Shown: positions 31,001 to 41,600 of the stretch, one piece after another
How positions within the stretch are numbered: the first letter of the stretch is position 1
Layout of the letters: every line of letters begins with the position of its first letter
Origin: Flammulina velutipes
Lineage: Eukaryota; Basidiomycota; Agaricomycetes; Agaricales; Physalacriaceae
DNA: 64,000 nt
Assembly: GCA_011800155.1 (NCBI GenBank)
Contig: CM022378.1
Coordinates: forward strand, 310,001-374,000
Reading direction: 5' to 3'
Program-made: the position numbers and the translations under genes
Notes under the pieces: model-generated
The model's input: only the letters and a program-made list of their open reading frames with translations
The model's database searches: none
What the model was told of the DNA's origin: nothing

Positions 31001-32805
31001 GCTGGTTGTCCGCTTCCGCCGCCGCTTCCACCGCTTCCGCCGCCGCCACTTCCGCCGCTTCCGCCGCTTCCGCTTCCACCGCTTCCACCAGCGCCTCCAG
31101 CGCCGCCTCCGCTGCCTCCGCTTCCACCGCTTCCGCCAGCGCCACCGGCGCCGCCTCCGCTTCCACCGGCGCCACTTCCGCCGCTTCCTCCTCCGCTGTT
31201 TCCTCCGCTCCCTGAGCCGCCGCTTCCACTGTTACCACCACCTCCTCCTTGGGATGGCTGAGTACCGCTTCCCCCACTCTGTTGGGATTGATCACCACTA
31301 TTATTTCCTGGCGGCTTGTTGCCAGTGCTTCCTTTATCTCCTCCTTCTGGGGTCCTCGCACTGCCTGCGCCACTGCTCTGAGTAGGCTTCTCTCCGGTAT
31401 TTGGCTTCGGTCTGATAGGGGCTCTTGTTCTTGGATCAACCGCGATGGGAGGTACATTTAAGTTTACCGGGAAAGGATTGGCTATATTATACGTAGTAGG
31501 AGAGAACAGCGTCTCCTTATGTCCCCAAGAAAATGGACTATACTCTTGGGTATGTGAATACTCAGGCTGATTGTACTCGTAGAGATTTTCGCCTTGGGGT
31601 GGTGAATACTCGGGCTGACTTGTTCCAAATATATTTGATACGTTGCCAGTCGCGCGATCTGGTAACCTTTCCCTTGAATCTACGCCTTTTCCTTTCCTAG
31701 ACTCTAAGCTTTCTGAAGTTCTCCAGGCGCCAGAAATACTTGAATGAACTTCGTGCGTCTGTTCTCGGTCTGGAGCCATTAAAGTCGAGTCCTCCATCGA
31801 GACAGTAGAGTAGCGACGGTCGTAAGAATCATCATATCTCGATACGGGAGACTCACTTCCACTGTCCTTACGACGCGAAGGAAGAGGTTCGAGCTCGCGT
31901 TGTTTGGGAGAGTTCCGAGAGGAAGAAGGTTCATTTCCTCTAAAATAACCTGGTACTCTGAACGCTGACGTTATGAATTCTGCCGCTGATTTGAGAGGAG
32001 TCGAAGGGCTAGCGGCATAGCTAGGGGCTGTACTTTCCGGAAAGTTCATAGATCGTGGAGACGTCGAAGGGGGTAAAGGAACTCCTCTGCCCGGATTTCT
32101 AAACGACGAGATGGAGCTGGGTGAAGGGAGCACGTTTCGATTTCTCGATGGAGGTGGTGAATTCTTCAACTCCCTGGAACGTTTATGAGGAGAATAGAAG
32201 TGTGGCATTGTGGCGCCAATCACGTCCCAATTAGTGCGACTAGCGGAGTTCATGGCTCTGTCCGTCATGTCCTTATTGTAAGCAGGATTACTCGAGAACA
32301 AAGTGTACAGCTGATTATTTTGGTCGGAGGAGCGCGCAATGAACTCGTAAGTTCCGGCGTCCGTTGACGCTGGCGATAACAAACGATTTCCACTAATAGC
32401 TTCCTCCTCATACTTATTCAAGCGTAAGTCGAACTGTGTTATGCGCTGATGAAAGTGAATCCAAGTAGCGCCGAAGTATCCCTTCTCCGCGCCTTCGTCA
32501 AAAGTTCGGATTAGTGTATGGCTCGGGTCGACTTGGAACCAACTGGCTCTAGGGGGATTCATGAATTGCGCTGCTTCATCCATTACTTTCTGGAGAGTGG
32601 CGACGAGGTCGGAGTATTGGTGTAGATAAGATCGATCCAAAGCGAGACGCTTGGTTCGATTACCGATGAGAATATGATCTTCCGGTATGTCTCGATTCGC
32701 GATGATGAACGAGATGCGGTGTCGAGGCGAAGTCATATCATCTGGGGTTTCCTCAAGGCGGGCGCGCAGAGATTGGAAGAAACGGGATATGTCATTCGTG
32801 TTCAT
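25072..32805 (-). CDS. Element B Gag-Pol polyprotein (2,577 aa) with chromodomain
   Basis: One frame from ATG (MNTNDISRF). The N-terminal ~500 residues are disordered and Ser/Pro-rich. Residues ~515-610 are almost pure Gly/Ser (GGSGGSGGG-type) and ~610-660 are collagen-like (GPAGPAGPAGPPGPG). Then comes a typical retrotransposon Gag capsid (PSDLPKWNGKGDKFIPWAWD) and a knuckle-like CPACGSRKHWKREC near 950. The protease has LRHDSCADI near 1131, with Cys in place of the usual Gly after DS/DT. RT has YIDD near 1656; RNase H has LYTDASDHALG near 1800. The integrase zinc domain spans about 2155-2190, the catalytic core includes SWDLITG and FCDRDGRW, and the DDE glutamate is in HPQTDGQTE. The chromodomain is at about 2518-2577 (YLVKWKGLPEEENEW). 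Gag is much longer than usual for the family. Confidence 0.94.
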   Translation of the reverse strand: MNTNDISRFFQSLRARLEETPDDMTSPRHRISFIIANRDIPEDHILIGNRTKRLALDRSYLHQYSDLVATLQKVMDEAAQFMNPPRASWFQVDPSHTLIRTFDEGAEKGYFGATWIHFHQRITQFDLRLNKYEEEAISGNRLLSPASTDAGTYEFIARSSDQNNQLYTLFSSNPAYNKDMTDRAMNSASRTNWDVIGATMPHFYSPHKRSRELKNSPPPSRNRNVLPSPSSISSFRNPGRGVPLPPSTSPRSMNFPESTAPSYAASPSTPLKSAAEFITSAFRVPGYFRGNEPSSSRNSPKQRELEPLPSRRKDSGSESPVSRYDDSYDRRYSTVSMEDSTLMAPDREQTHEVHSSISGAWRTSESLESRKGKGVDSRERLPDRATGNVSNIFGTSQPEYSPPQGENLYEYNQPEYSHTQEYSPFSWGHKETLFSPTTYNIANPFPVNLNVPPIAVDPRTRAPIRPKPNTGEKPTQSSGAGSARTPEGGDKGSTGNKPPGNNSGDQSQQSGGSGTQPSQGGGGGNSGSGGSGSGGNSGGGSGGSGAGGSGGGAGGAGGSGGSGGSGGGAGGAGGSGGSGSGGSGGSGGGGSGGSGGGSGQPAPSGGGGGGQGPQGGGAGGQGPQGGGAGGQGPPGGGGVPGPAGPAGPAGPPGPGRGPGGIQPPNIKVEFKPSDLPKWNGKGDKFIPWAWDIFHYTRLGGYIPAVMGNVMPLLLEEGSAVREWFNNVSPAEQTLMTADYTVFVNRLQTQFLGERWLWGMQNEKDAQRFRQSGHANETPRDFILRRIRYIRILSPTDNGGPREVFDIVSRIPVSWKTLIDHQRIQDVSELLAKVNDYDEELVDLWSRSDAHREGRNKYRFYPKRDNETASSVSKTAHVAEGQIDDACNSDHDHENQDAHGDHDVHFSDSENAELEREVYNVAKAGMAKAPRTFPFASNDHVVSKGRGPPGPCPACGSRKHWKRECPDRDAYDQWRKKNAKRSEREPWEQAYDMSYVFSVNHREDFESAVSESLQECKTVEAMASQGIDERHAISEKVSCRVSIEDVVEEFEDPIAQVYNGNSILMGPYDEEPDPVPPDKPNVVDVSTNPEPNIVKLKAVRATKAGRAAVGVSVLSVRGRIGRWSNKELDLRHDSCADITLISKECFESLNPRPVLRKGLKLKLLEVTEGASSIEGYIHIPILVQAENGIILETTAEAYVVPGMQIPILLGEDYQNAYEISVTRKGGSRPTLRYGQGNWEVKASPVNWKSDEAPPKFTRSVEGMAAYTKRVDHRRRKSKKRRAKQRSEESKSTLRSDKDVVIPPHYTKQVPFLCYFPTDQSVIVERNVVMSGNKVAFIVPSVILDPSTSSKIPISNPSSHPIVIRKGEMLSTFTTCDSSLDKPFSEKAKEAYHRHAESIRSIIQSQMQTETPLSNPENKSPCSDDKTEDIQEDEEMGPKTSYMPDPEIYDSAKLRETLDVAHDIPEELTEEIWSMLERNQRAFAFDGRLGHYPSKVKINLKEGREEPISLPMYSSSPAKREVIDKQLDAWFSMGVIEPSESPWGAPVVIAYRNGKPRFCVDYRKLNANTIPDEFPIPRQTDILQALSGAQVLSSLDALSGFTQLELDEEDKPKTAFRTHRGLWQFKRLPFGLRNGPSVFQRVMQGILSPYLWLFCLVYIDDIVIFSKSYEDHIVHLEKVLGAVAKAGITLSPKKCHLFYSSILLLGHKVSRLGLSTHAEKVAAVKELASPKKASELYTFLGMAVYFSAFIPFYSDMAIPLFDLLKKGINWQWLDEHEYAFNAIKEALCSAPVLAHPMEGITYRLYTDASDHALGCALQQVQPITIGALKDTKVYERLRRAKEAGKEVPKLFARVASEDDDRPGGKWNEEDFESTVVQVERVIAYYSRRFKSAETRYSTTEREALAAKEGLVRFLPFIEGAPTILVTDHNALQWARTYENANKRLAGWGAIFSAYSPMLKIVHRPGRIHSNVDPLSRLIRPPPLQYSPKEPNLSVIPSVGSRNLVPSNAYLDHTPATKWVSAIEIVEPYPSAGTGGGLEQKQGNDPSDDNLDNTDEPIDQLAQDYWLASVPPPTVLIAGDTELLRNWADETKVDAEFASAYKEAPEWDKWRKGQRFLKDRNGMLFFRDANYQPRLCVPKSRRTELLAMLHEDPMETAHMSIDKLWPKLTHRWYWKRMKLDAEEFCRSCDTCQKTKNRNFKSYGFLNPSPVPRRPYQSISWDLITGLPKSDGCDAILVIVDRLTKHGNFLPLAISFSTERFADVIVLQVFSRFGLPESVFCDRDGRWQNAVWNEIAKRMGTRMVFSTSHHPQTDGQTEITNKTLETMLRAFAASERGRWSKWIALLEFAYNSNVSKTTGYAPFFLLLGFEPKPPSALLLPGDSSSVVPRRFSKLGKPNAFLHELQRHRDRARDAIAKSQHYQAKYFNRRRRAPPEIKEGSRVLVNPHSLEWIESKGKGVKLVDRWIGPFEVTEVVSPTVFRLRLGEQYPGGPTFNLEHLKVYNESPEQFGNREERPESDLRPDLDDDAEVEAIVAHKPSGRGYRYLVKWKGLPEEENEWRNASGLRNANEILREYKQRLGL

Positions 32806-33148
32806 GATGATCTATGTCTACGATCTCGATGAGATGTACGGGTGGATAGGATGTATGCGGACGATATCGGGTTGGTGGTTGGTAGCGCGTTGTAAGCGCG
32901 AGGCGTAAAACACGAGGATAACGCGTGTTCGGTAAAAAACGGTTTGAATGTTGCAAAAAGTGAAGTAGCTTGACGAAACGTTTGCGAATACGCCTGCGTC
33001 GATTCTGCTTGACCTCTAAGAGCTGAACTCGAAGAGGTTTTGCTGATCCTGGCTAAAACACGTTCAAGACTCCCAAGAGCTGGACTCGAGGGAATGCTCG
33101 ATTGTGAGTTGTCGATAGTCGAATAGAGCGTTCCTTTGGGATGTCGAG

Positions 33149-33166
33149 TCACCTGAACGTCCACCA
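33149..33166 (-). other. Element B primer-binding site
   Basis: Minus-strand TGGTGGACGTTCAGGTGA starts one nucleotide after the 5' LTR. tRNA partner not determined. Confidence 0.5.
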
Positions 33167-33167
33167 A

Positions 33168-33500
33168 TGTGAGACGGCGGTAATCCGAGTCTTCGAGGAT
33201 TGAGGTCGCGTCTCGGTCCAGGCGGGAACTCTGTCTCCCGATGCCGGAGTGGAACGCGTTAGTAGTATCGAACGATACGGTGAAGACTTAACAAAGTCTT
33301 CGAGCAGTCTTGAGCAACCCGGCGATACGCAAGGGGCTGCGAAGCAGACTGATGATAGTTCGAGTTAGAAAAGAGTGTCCATTTATTATGTAATACATTG
33401 CTATATACGCTCGAAGCTGTGCTTCGTTATTTTATGTACTGACTATTCGAAGATGATAAGAACTATGTACTGATACTAGTAAGTGTTTAGAAGTCTCACA
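33168..33500 (-). repeat. Element B 5' LTR
   Basis: 333 bp, same sequence as 21585-21917; followed by TSD CTACT and then the resumed A2 LTR. Confidence 0.95.
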
Positions 33501-34775
33501 CTACTGGGGGTCTAAGCTAGTTTACAGTATGCTAACGAGCGTATTATATAGGTATTTCTAAAGAGCGTGACTAAAGCTGGTTTACTGTATTTTACCTGCC
33601 ACAGGAGCGGCCGCCACGTTGGCGGGCCCCGTGAACCTCGTTGTGCCCTGGGCCATATGGCCTTCATCATTCTTAGCCAGGTATTTGTCCTGGATGCACC
33701 CAATGAGGAGTGGCGTACCGCGCGGGTACACAGCTCCTGAGTGATCCAAGGTCAGCTGGCATGCTTGTTCCATGTGTATCTCTCCATTCTTAGGCGATCC
33801 GCGCGGGCCCTCAATTAGCACCCGCATGGTCCCTGTTGCCTTGTGTTTTTCCTCTCTCGATAGAGAGGCCTTATTTCCAATAATGCCCCGCCCAGGAATC
33901 GGGCCCGTCGTGTTGGCGGCTCAACTCCTAGGTGGGTCCTACAGTGCCTCTGGCGCTTCATATCCAGAGCCCGAATGCTATCCAACAGAGGGACTTGGGT
34001 TTCTGTGCTCGATCTGGGAGATCTGCCCGATCTGGATTATATTGATGAGATCCAGGGAGTCAGAGCGTGACTCAGGAATAAGGTTTACTTCCCCTGAGAT
34101 CATGACTCATGACGCAACATGCCTTTGATGGATTCGATGGTCGATCTCCGTCCTCTGCGTTTTGGTGGCTAAGTCCGTCCAAGTGTGGCGGGTGGTTCGT
34201 GAACTGTCCTTGGAAGAGTGGGATCCTTATTTCTAAGTACCCGACACCATGGCGGGTGCAAGACTGAGTACTGGTTTTATTGATCGACCTAAGTCGAGTT
34301 ACTTGTATTGTAGTTTTAGGTTCCTCCCGCTTCGAGAGCGGGGTCGATTGCCTGGCTGAACCAGTGCATGACTTCAAGGTTCCAAGGATGAGTCCCAGTA
34401 ACAAGGACCTTCTCCGTACTGCTAGCCTGGTGTGGAGTGGTATATTCCGTCCATAATGCCTTCTTCCTATGTCCATTCTGCCTGGTTTGCCTTGTACCAA
34501 ATCGCAAAATATGGGGTCTTTGCCCATCCAAATATTACAAGGCGTATCATCTCCCCTTGACTTATTTGATGTCGTCCCGACATCCTCTGCCTTCTACCTT
34601 TGGTAGAATACAGGGTCATCGTATAACTCCAGATTTGGATTCTACTTAGATCGACCCGATTCTGAAGCGGGCCCGATCTGGTTATTCTAAGTCCTGGCTT
34701 AAAAGCTGTTGTAGGCGCGCCGCTTCGTTGGCGCGTCCACTACAACTCTTATCCAACTTCTGTCTTTTCTGCATA

Positions 34776-36396
34776 ATGGCTCCTCCTAAAACCCCGCACT
34801 GGACTACTATTCGCCCACTGCTGGCAGTCGATCCAGTGACCGTTGCGCCTGAGGTTACGCAGTTTCGTGCGGAGCTGGGACCCGCTATCTCTGAGTTCAT
34901 TATGAACTACGCGGTCCCCACTCATGTCGAGGGTGTCATCAAGGACGCGATCGAACAACTTTCTGGACCGATTATGGCCATCGTTCGTTCGTCTAACACG
35001 CCGGGTATCGCTCTGGAAGCCCGCGTGGACTCTCTCGATCGCTTCTTTCCCAAGTTATTGGTGAGTGCCTTTATTCTTCTATGTTCGTGCATATCTGACC
35101 CAAGTTAGGTTGTTAACCTATCTTTGGCTAATCGCACGACCGCTACCGCGACGGCTGAAATTCATTCATTCTTTCATAACGTTCGTAACTGGCTAGCTTG
35201 CTACCTGCTGGAGTTGGGGGTTAATCCTCAACTCCCGCGGATTAATCTTGCTGGCGTGTTCACGCCTCTTACGGCTGTCACTAGTCGACACACCGACTTC
35301 ATAGCGCCTAAATTGCCCGACTTTCACCCTTTGCACTTCAACCAGCGGTCCTTTAACTCGAAAGGAAAAGGACCCGCTAAAGAGGCGGCTCCAAAAGTCG
35401 ATATCCCTAAGGATCCTCCTAAGGGCAAGCCCGCTGCTAAGAAGGTACGCTATTGTTTCCTTACTGTGTTTCTGGTTTCTAAGTCGTTTTCCTAGGGTGG
35501 AAAGACGGTTAAGTCGCCAGCGGTGATCGATGAGAAGTTGGAGGCCGTTGGGAAGCGGCTATGCCTCCTCCTGAGGACTGTGGTAAGTTCCCTTCTCCAA
35601 CTTTCACAATCTGTGTTTTAACCCCGACGCCTTCTCTTTCGCTAAGATATGGACGACGGTCTGTCTGAATCCGATCTTGCTTCGGACGACGTGAGCTTAT
35701 TTCACGATTTTTCTAGACTTGGACTCGTTGACAGTCCCCTTGCAGGATTTGTCCATTATCGACGGCAACGGTGTTACTGGTACCGACTTGGTTCCTCTCG
35801 AGGTAATGTCTCCGACTCGGGCTGATTTTTCTACTTTGGGTGCTGACTTGTTCATAGTCGCCTCCCTCGGACTCGAAGCGCACGGTATTTTACCTTCCCT
35901 ACGCGTTCGTCCCAGGTATGCTGACTTCTTCCCGGGAATACCAGAAGGCCTTAGACATTCTGGGTTCTTCCGTGAACTTCGTCGAACCTGCTCCCGCTGC
36001 TCATAAGCGCAAGGCTACTGCCGAGAACTCTAGTCGTCCCCGGAAGAGTCCTAAGCCTTCGTCTTTCATATCGACCAGGCTTTCCTGGACCAGCTTGCTG
36101 GAGGTAAGCCTGTTGTCTTAGTCTCGATGTACACCCGCTAACTTGGCGGGTCCGCTTTGTTAGCGGGTCCTATTATTCAGAGCTACGCTTCGTCGGTCGT
36201 TCGCGTGCTCAAGCAGGTTAATCGCCTTGCCGAGCTCGACGAGTTCCCTCGTGAGGCTAGTGCTTCACTTCTGTCGACGGAGCAGTCCTACCGCTTGGAC
36301 TTGGTTCGGATCTTGAACCATGTCCACGGTGAGATCCAGGCTTTCAATCGTACCAAGGATCTGTATGTAGGCACCGTGAAGTCCTTGCTAGACTAG
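34776..36396 (+). pseudogene. A2 copy of antisense gene 1 (broken)
   Basis: Same gene as 59999-61622 in A1, antisense to A2. Exons 1 (34776-35060) and 2 (35109-35444) are intact. In exon 3 GGGG has become GGG (about 35549), and in exon 5 a C is lost (about 36066), shifting the frame. Splice sites are conserved. Probably no longer encodes the full protein unless these indels are assembly errors. Confidence 0.75.
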
Positions 36397-36878
36397 TCTC
36401 CACTTCGATTTGGACATTCCGCTGTAGATCCCTCAATACTCTTTCCGTGATCTGTAGTTCGTTGGGCACGTCCCTGTTGCAGCTAGTTACTGTATTCCCT
36501 CTTTAGTTCATCATTCGCCTCGTAACTAGACTCTGAATTTGCAATATGTTTTGCCTCATGTCTCGCTGTGCCACCAACTGAATCTACACGATAGAGTTCC
36601 TGTCCGCCATGTTGGCGGGGCCTAATTTTTGTCCTTGACCCGTTTTGATAGCGGGTGGTTAAGTCCCTGCGCATATCCTGGTGGAAGGTCACTTGGTGGT
36701 GTCCATCCGCACCCTCTCTAGGTCGTCGTATTGGCAATACTACTCAGCGTAGCCGTGTGGTAAAGCCTTGCCTCATTGCATTCGATGGCCGTTGCGGATC
36801 CGTTTGTTATTGCGGGGCCCGATAGTATAGCGGGCGCGCACCTTTTAAACTCGCAGTGTCTCTCGAATCCTTATCCAC
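36397..36878. other. Spacer between the two A2 antisense genes
   Basis: Non-coding. Contains two GC hairpin-type sequences (CCGCCATGTTGGCGGGGC near 36602 and an ACCCG.../...AGCGGGT pair near 36637-36659). Likely promoter of antisense gene 2 and 3' end of gene 1. Confidence 0.45.
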
Positions 36879-38029
36879 ATGGAGCAGAATCTTGCGTTAA
36901 TCCCTCCCTGGACCAACTTCAAGCTTGCTTTTCTCCCAGGCTTTCTGACCGCTTTTCCCGTCAAGCCGTCGGTTTCTTAGAGGCTGAAGCGGGTCTAGCT
37001 GTGGCCTTGTCGATGTACCGTGCTACGTTTAGCTTCCCTATCGTGGCCACGCCTTTCGACGTCTTGGATCTTTCTTCCTTTCATACTTCCCCAACTGAGG
37101 ACTTGTCCTTGGGTGTGAGCGAAATGCTCGATGCACCCACTCTGCGCTTCATGATTCAATGTTTGGTGAGTTTCGTTATTCTGTCCCCTGTTTCCCTGGT
37201 TCTGACTTAGACATAGATTCGCTCGATGGCTATCTGGGAGATCGAAGATCCCGACCTCAAGACGGGTCAGGCCTACAACATTGCTTTGTTGTATGTCTGC
37301 TGCCTTCGTCTTGTTTCTAACTGGTTTGGGATGCGGCGGGGTTCCGTGGTACTCGACGGTCTTCACTTTGAGACCTCATCCCCGCCGCTTCCGTCATCCG
37401 AGCGGTATTTTGCTAAGATGATGGAAGAGGCATTGGGTGATTTTGCCGTACGTTTAGTTCACCCGCTTTCCAGTCGGAGGGTCTAATGTGTCTTGTCAGA
37501 CGTCCGTTCTCCTTGGTTTTCACCTTGGGCTGAGGACTCTTTGGGAGGGATCGTTGCCAACTACGATGTAGTGAACAACTTGCCCCTTCCTTGGGTCAAT
37601 TGTCCCCGTCGACAGGCACTTGTCCTTTGGTGGCCCCGCTTCTTAGCGGTTAATCGATTCCCTCGCTTCTGCGATACTCGTCCTATCATGTACGAGCGCG
37701 TTATCACAACGGGTCTCGCTGCTCACTTGGACTTCGCTCCCGTGTTAGCCTCGGATCGTGACTTCGACGAAACTACCAATCCCATTGCTCCTTTGGCTTC
37801 TGTTCCACCTCCTCACACCGTCGCTTGGATGGGTAATCCAGTCGCTGTGGAGGTGGCCCAGTCTGTCTTGACTGAACCCGCTATGGTAGCGGCCGCTCCC
37901 GTTTCGGGGCCCGCTATCGAAGCGGGGAGTCAAGCTCCACCTTCTATGGTCTTTGTTGGTGCCTTTAGCTTTTTCTCGAGCTATCCTTTGTTTGCTGACG
38001 ACCTGGTATCGATTGCAGAAACATTTTGA
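36879..38029 (+). pseudogene. A2 copy of antisense gene 2 (broken)
   Basis: Counterpart of 58357-59515 in A1. Against the A1 copy it has several 1-nt losses: GGCC to GGC near 36941, GAAG to GAG near 37370, further losses just downstream, and GGGG to GGG near 37530. The three-exon organisation and both introns are still visible. Confidence 0.7.
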
Positions 38030-38696
38030 CAAGTGTGGCGAGCGTATGTGCTTTTGCGCTCCCCTCGAGTATCCTGATGAGTCCTGTGTCGAGTACTGGG
38101 GGTGTTCCCGACTTTCTCTAACTTCTTTTGTGACTTGTTTGTTTCTTGTTTCCAATGCCCTAGTCATAGCGGTGCTTTTGAATAGCTATTTTTGTCCTTC
38201 TATATTTCTCTAAGTCCAAATTTTCCACTTGGATCCTATTTACTTCTTCGTTTGCGGGCGTCTCCCCTTGACTTATATGGTTTGACGTCCCGCATATCTC
38301 TTATAGTTTTACTAGTTCACTCAATGCATTTGTTGAATGAACCACTTAGAGTCCAAAGACCCGACCCGCTATCGGGTCGGGTGCCAATTCCTTGTGTGGC
38401 GCAGCCTGTTTTCTTGCCTTTCTCATACTTTCTTGGATACCCGACGACTTAGCGGTGATTCGCACTCTTAGTCTTGTGTTATCCAAAATGTACAAGCCCT
38501 TTTTATTTATATATTCTAGCTTTTTCTATATAAATATTTGCCCGAAGGCCCAAAGAAAAGATGGTGACCCCGATACCCAAAAGAAAACCACCGTACGTTT
38601 ACAGTCCATTATTCTGTCGTACTAAGTCCCATTTTGTAAGTAAAACATCTAGTCCGTTTGTTTAGAGTCCACTGGAACTTGGGCCTGCCCAAGTCC
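38030..38696. other. Convergent intergenic region in A2
   Basis: Between the ends of antisense gene 2 and the Zn2Cys6 gene. Contains a long perfect GC palindrome (see 38359-38382), A/T-rich tracts and the hairpin just 3' of the Zn2Cys6 stop. No gene seen. Confidence 0.5.
38359..38382. repeat. Extended GC hairpin, A2 copy
   Basis: Perfect palindrome with 10-bp arms ACCCGACCCG/CGGGTCGGGT and a 4-nt loop. Identical, in element orientation, to 58005-58028 in A1. Confidence 0.8.
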
Positions 38697-41600
38697 CTAC
38701 CTCTCCTTGCCTTTTCCTTTGCCTTTCCCCTTCTTCTCCTTGGGGGCCTTGGCTTTTCCCTTTCCTTTCGGGTTTTCCATCTCCTCGTCATCGTCGTCCT
38801 CGTCGTCGTCCTCATAATCGTGGTTCCCGCGCTCCAACTTGCGCAGGATCTCCGACGTGTCCCCACCAGTCAGGATGATGGAGAGCGCTGCCTCGAGGTT
38901 TGGGATGACAGCTTCTGACAGCCTGACGGTCTCCTCGAGTGTCGTCAGCCTGGCCCTCAGCGTCTCCACCTCCTTCTCCAGTTCCTCGACTCGCAGTTGA
39001 GCCTCGTCTTTGAGGAGGCAGGGGTCCTCGGGATCCAACTTTAGACATCCCTTCTTGGTGTGCGCGCACTCCACGCACGAGCGATTCGATCCTTCGAACT
39101 TGCATTGGATGCCTCTCTTGAAGCATTTCCGGCATAGGATCTGCTGGTGGTGGAAAGGGTCATGCTTGTCGCGGGCGGGAAGCATGGGCCGACGCCCAGT
39201 CGGGTTGACAGCGACTGTCCTCGGTTTCCGCTTCTTCTTCTGCGGTTCTGCGTCATCGTCGTCGAGTCTTCGCTTTGATGACGAGGCCTCCGGCTGCGAG
39301 GGGGTTTTGACGGTTCGTGCCCGACTGACAGGCGGAGCCGACGTTGGAGCGGCCGACTTGTTCTTGTTGGCTTCGCGCGCCGCTGCCCGGGCGGCTCGCT
39401 GTTCTGCCAGTGCCTTTTCCTCGGCAGTTGGCTGCTTCTAAGTCCCAGGTTAGTCCCTCTACTTGGTGTATCCAAGTGGAATATACTAACCTTTGCCTTT
39501 GCCGTTTCTGGCACCACCTGTGGTGGTAGAATTTCTACAACTGTTGGGTTATAACCCAAAAAAATGTTATATAAAAACAGGGATATAACCCAGTGGGTTA
39601 TATCCGAGCTGGAAAAGCAGTAAAATTAACCAAATTTGGTAGATTAGATAGTGAAGGATCCAGAGCAATGGTACTGGATTGATGAATTGATGGGAGAGGA
39701 GGAGGAGGAGAGGATGGGGAAATGTGGCCACACAGGGGATGCAGATCAGGGGGAATTGATGTCATTGATGGGTGAGAGGATGGGGGCTGGGGGCTGGGGA
39801 TTGGGCAGGGGGAAATTGTGGCACCAAAATGCATACTGGGCTATTGCCAGGGTATGAGGAGGGTAGGGAAGGGGTAACTGTAGGTGAAAAAATCGAATTT
39901 ATTCTAACTATCTGCAATGGGTAGGGGCATGTGGCAGCTGCTGAAACCAGCAATAAAACGATGTGTGGCGCATTTTTAATCGAGGAGCACATACCTCGGA
40001 TCAACCTGGGGTTACTTTAGATGTCTTCTTCTTCAAAAATGAATGTGTGCAGCACAAAGAACCGTGTAAAAAGACGAAGATCTGGCTGAGAAACAAGCAA
40101 AACATTATTGAACATTCATCAAAAAGTACCAAAAAGGGAGCAGCACTTTTCCCTCATATTCTGGTGACCTAAAACCACTTGTAGGTCGTCCATAGACCTT
40201 TGGGGCATTGCATATGACACTCAGTTAGGTCCCCAGGTCAACAGGATCATTGCATTTGGTCAAAATGCCCAAAAAACGCGCCACACATCGTCGAGCCACT
40301 CCACCTGCTTGCCATCACCTGGGGACACTTTGTAATCGAAGATATATGTATATAGACTTCTAACCATGAGTTAGATGGACCCTGGAGTGTGAAAAATGCG
40401 GTCAAAACCTTGGATATACCTCAAATAATGTTTCCCATGAAAGCACACACACCATCAACTTTCCCTGACCTCTGGGTCGTCCCAATGTGTTCTATTATCA
40501 TTATATATATTAAATTAGCATCCCAGAAGTATCCCAAGTGTGTGAAAATGCGAATATTCATGTATCTCCCTATACCCTTATATATAATGAATTAACATCC
40601 CAGAAGTCCCCTCAGTGTGTGAAAACTCGAATATTAATGATACACCCCAAATTATGGTATTGACTTTTGACACATATAATCAACTTGTTTTCACCTGTAG
40701 AGTCATCAGATATGTTCTAATAATGTTCCTACATAGTTTTGAGCCTAACCTTCATCAATCTGGATACCCAAAATGCGAACTTTCATCAAAGTATGCATAT
40801 CTGACCTATTCCTCTATAAGCTTATAGAAACTCATGTTGATTCTTCAGACATTTATGCATTTGCAGAAATATACAATGCTTGGGAACGAACTGGATGCTC
40901 TAATAGGCTTATTATGATATGAAAACATGTTCTCAATAGTTCCTAGGTTATAGATATGTGAAGTTCTGAGTGCATTCAGACAGAAAGGGTATAGGGAGAT
41001 ACATGAATATTCGCATTTTCACACACTTGGGATACTTCTGGGATGCTAATTTAATATATATAATGATAATAGAACACATTGGGACGACCCAGAGGTCAGG
41101 GAAAGTTGATGGTGTGTGTGCTTTCATGGGAAACATTATTTGAGGTATATCCAAGGTTTTGACCGCATTTTTCACACTCCAGGGTCCATCTAACTCATGG
41201 TTAGAAGTCTATATACATATATCTTCGATTACAAAGTGTCCCAGGTGATGGCAAGCAGGTGGAGTGGCTCGACGATGTGTGGCGCGTTTTTGGGCATTTT
41301 GACCAAATGCAATGATCCTGTTGACCTGGGGACCTAACTGAGTGTCATATGCAATGCCCCAAAGGTCTATGGACGACCTACAAGTGGTTTTAGGTCACCA
41401 GAATATGAGGGAAAAGTGCTGCTCCCTTTTTGGTACTTTTTGATGAATGTTCAATAATGTTTTGCTTGTTTCTCAGCCAGATCTTCGTCTTTTTACACGG
41501 TTCTTTGTGCTGCACACATTCATTTTTGAAGAAGAAGACATCTAAAGTAACCCCAGGTTGATCCGAGGTATGTGCTCCTCGATTAAAAATGCGCCACACA

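Larger units (their letters stand above)
21585..33500 (-). mobile_element. Element B: chromovirus with an extra 951-aa ORF
   Basis: 11,916 bp, minus strand, TSD CTACT, 333-bp LTRs (TGTGAGAC on both ends) that look identical by eye. It has a 2,577-aa gag-pol frame and, 3' of pol, a second 951-aa frame. No stops or frameshifts, so probably a recent, potentially competent copy. It is the youngest layer in the A2 3' LTR. Confidence 0.95.
20934..34549 (-). repeat. A2 3' LTR, split by element B
   Basis: Two pieces, 20934-21584 and 33506-34549, about 1,695 bp together. They are separated by element B and its 5-bp TSD CTACT (21580-21584 and 33501-33505). Next to its inner end lies the polypurine tract AAGTCAAGGGGAGA (34550-34563, minus strand). 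Confidence 0.92.

Noticed and set aside
30678..31457. Ala/Glu/Val-rich 259-codon frame on the minus strand of element B
   Set aside because: It is the shifted reading of the Gly/Ser repeat DNA of the B Gag; the plus-strand Arg/Phe-rich and Ala/Ser-rich frames there have the same cause.
39963..41599. Two copies of a 69-aa ORF (39963-40172 plus, 41390-41599 minus) and of a 68-75-aa ORF
   Set aside because: They are mirror images created by the foldback arms, with no recognisable domain; no evidence of coding.
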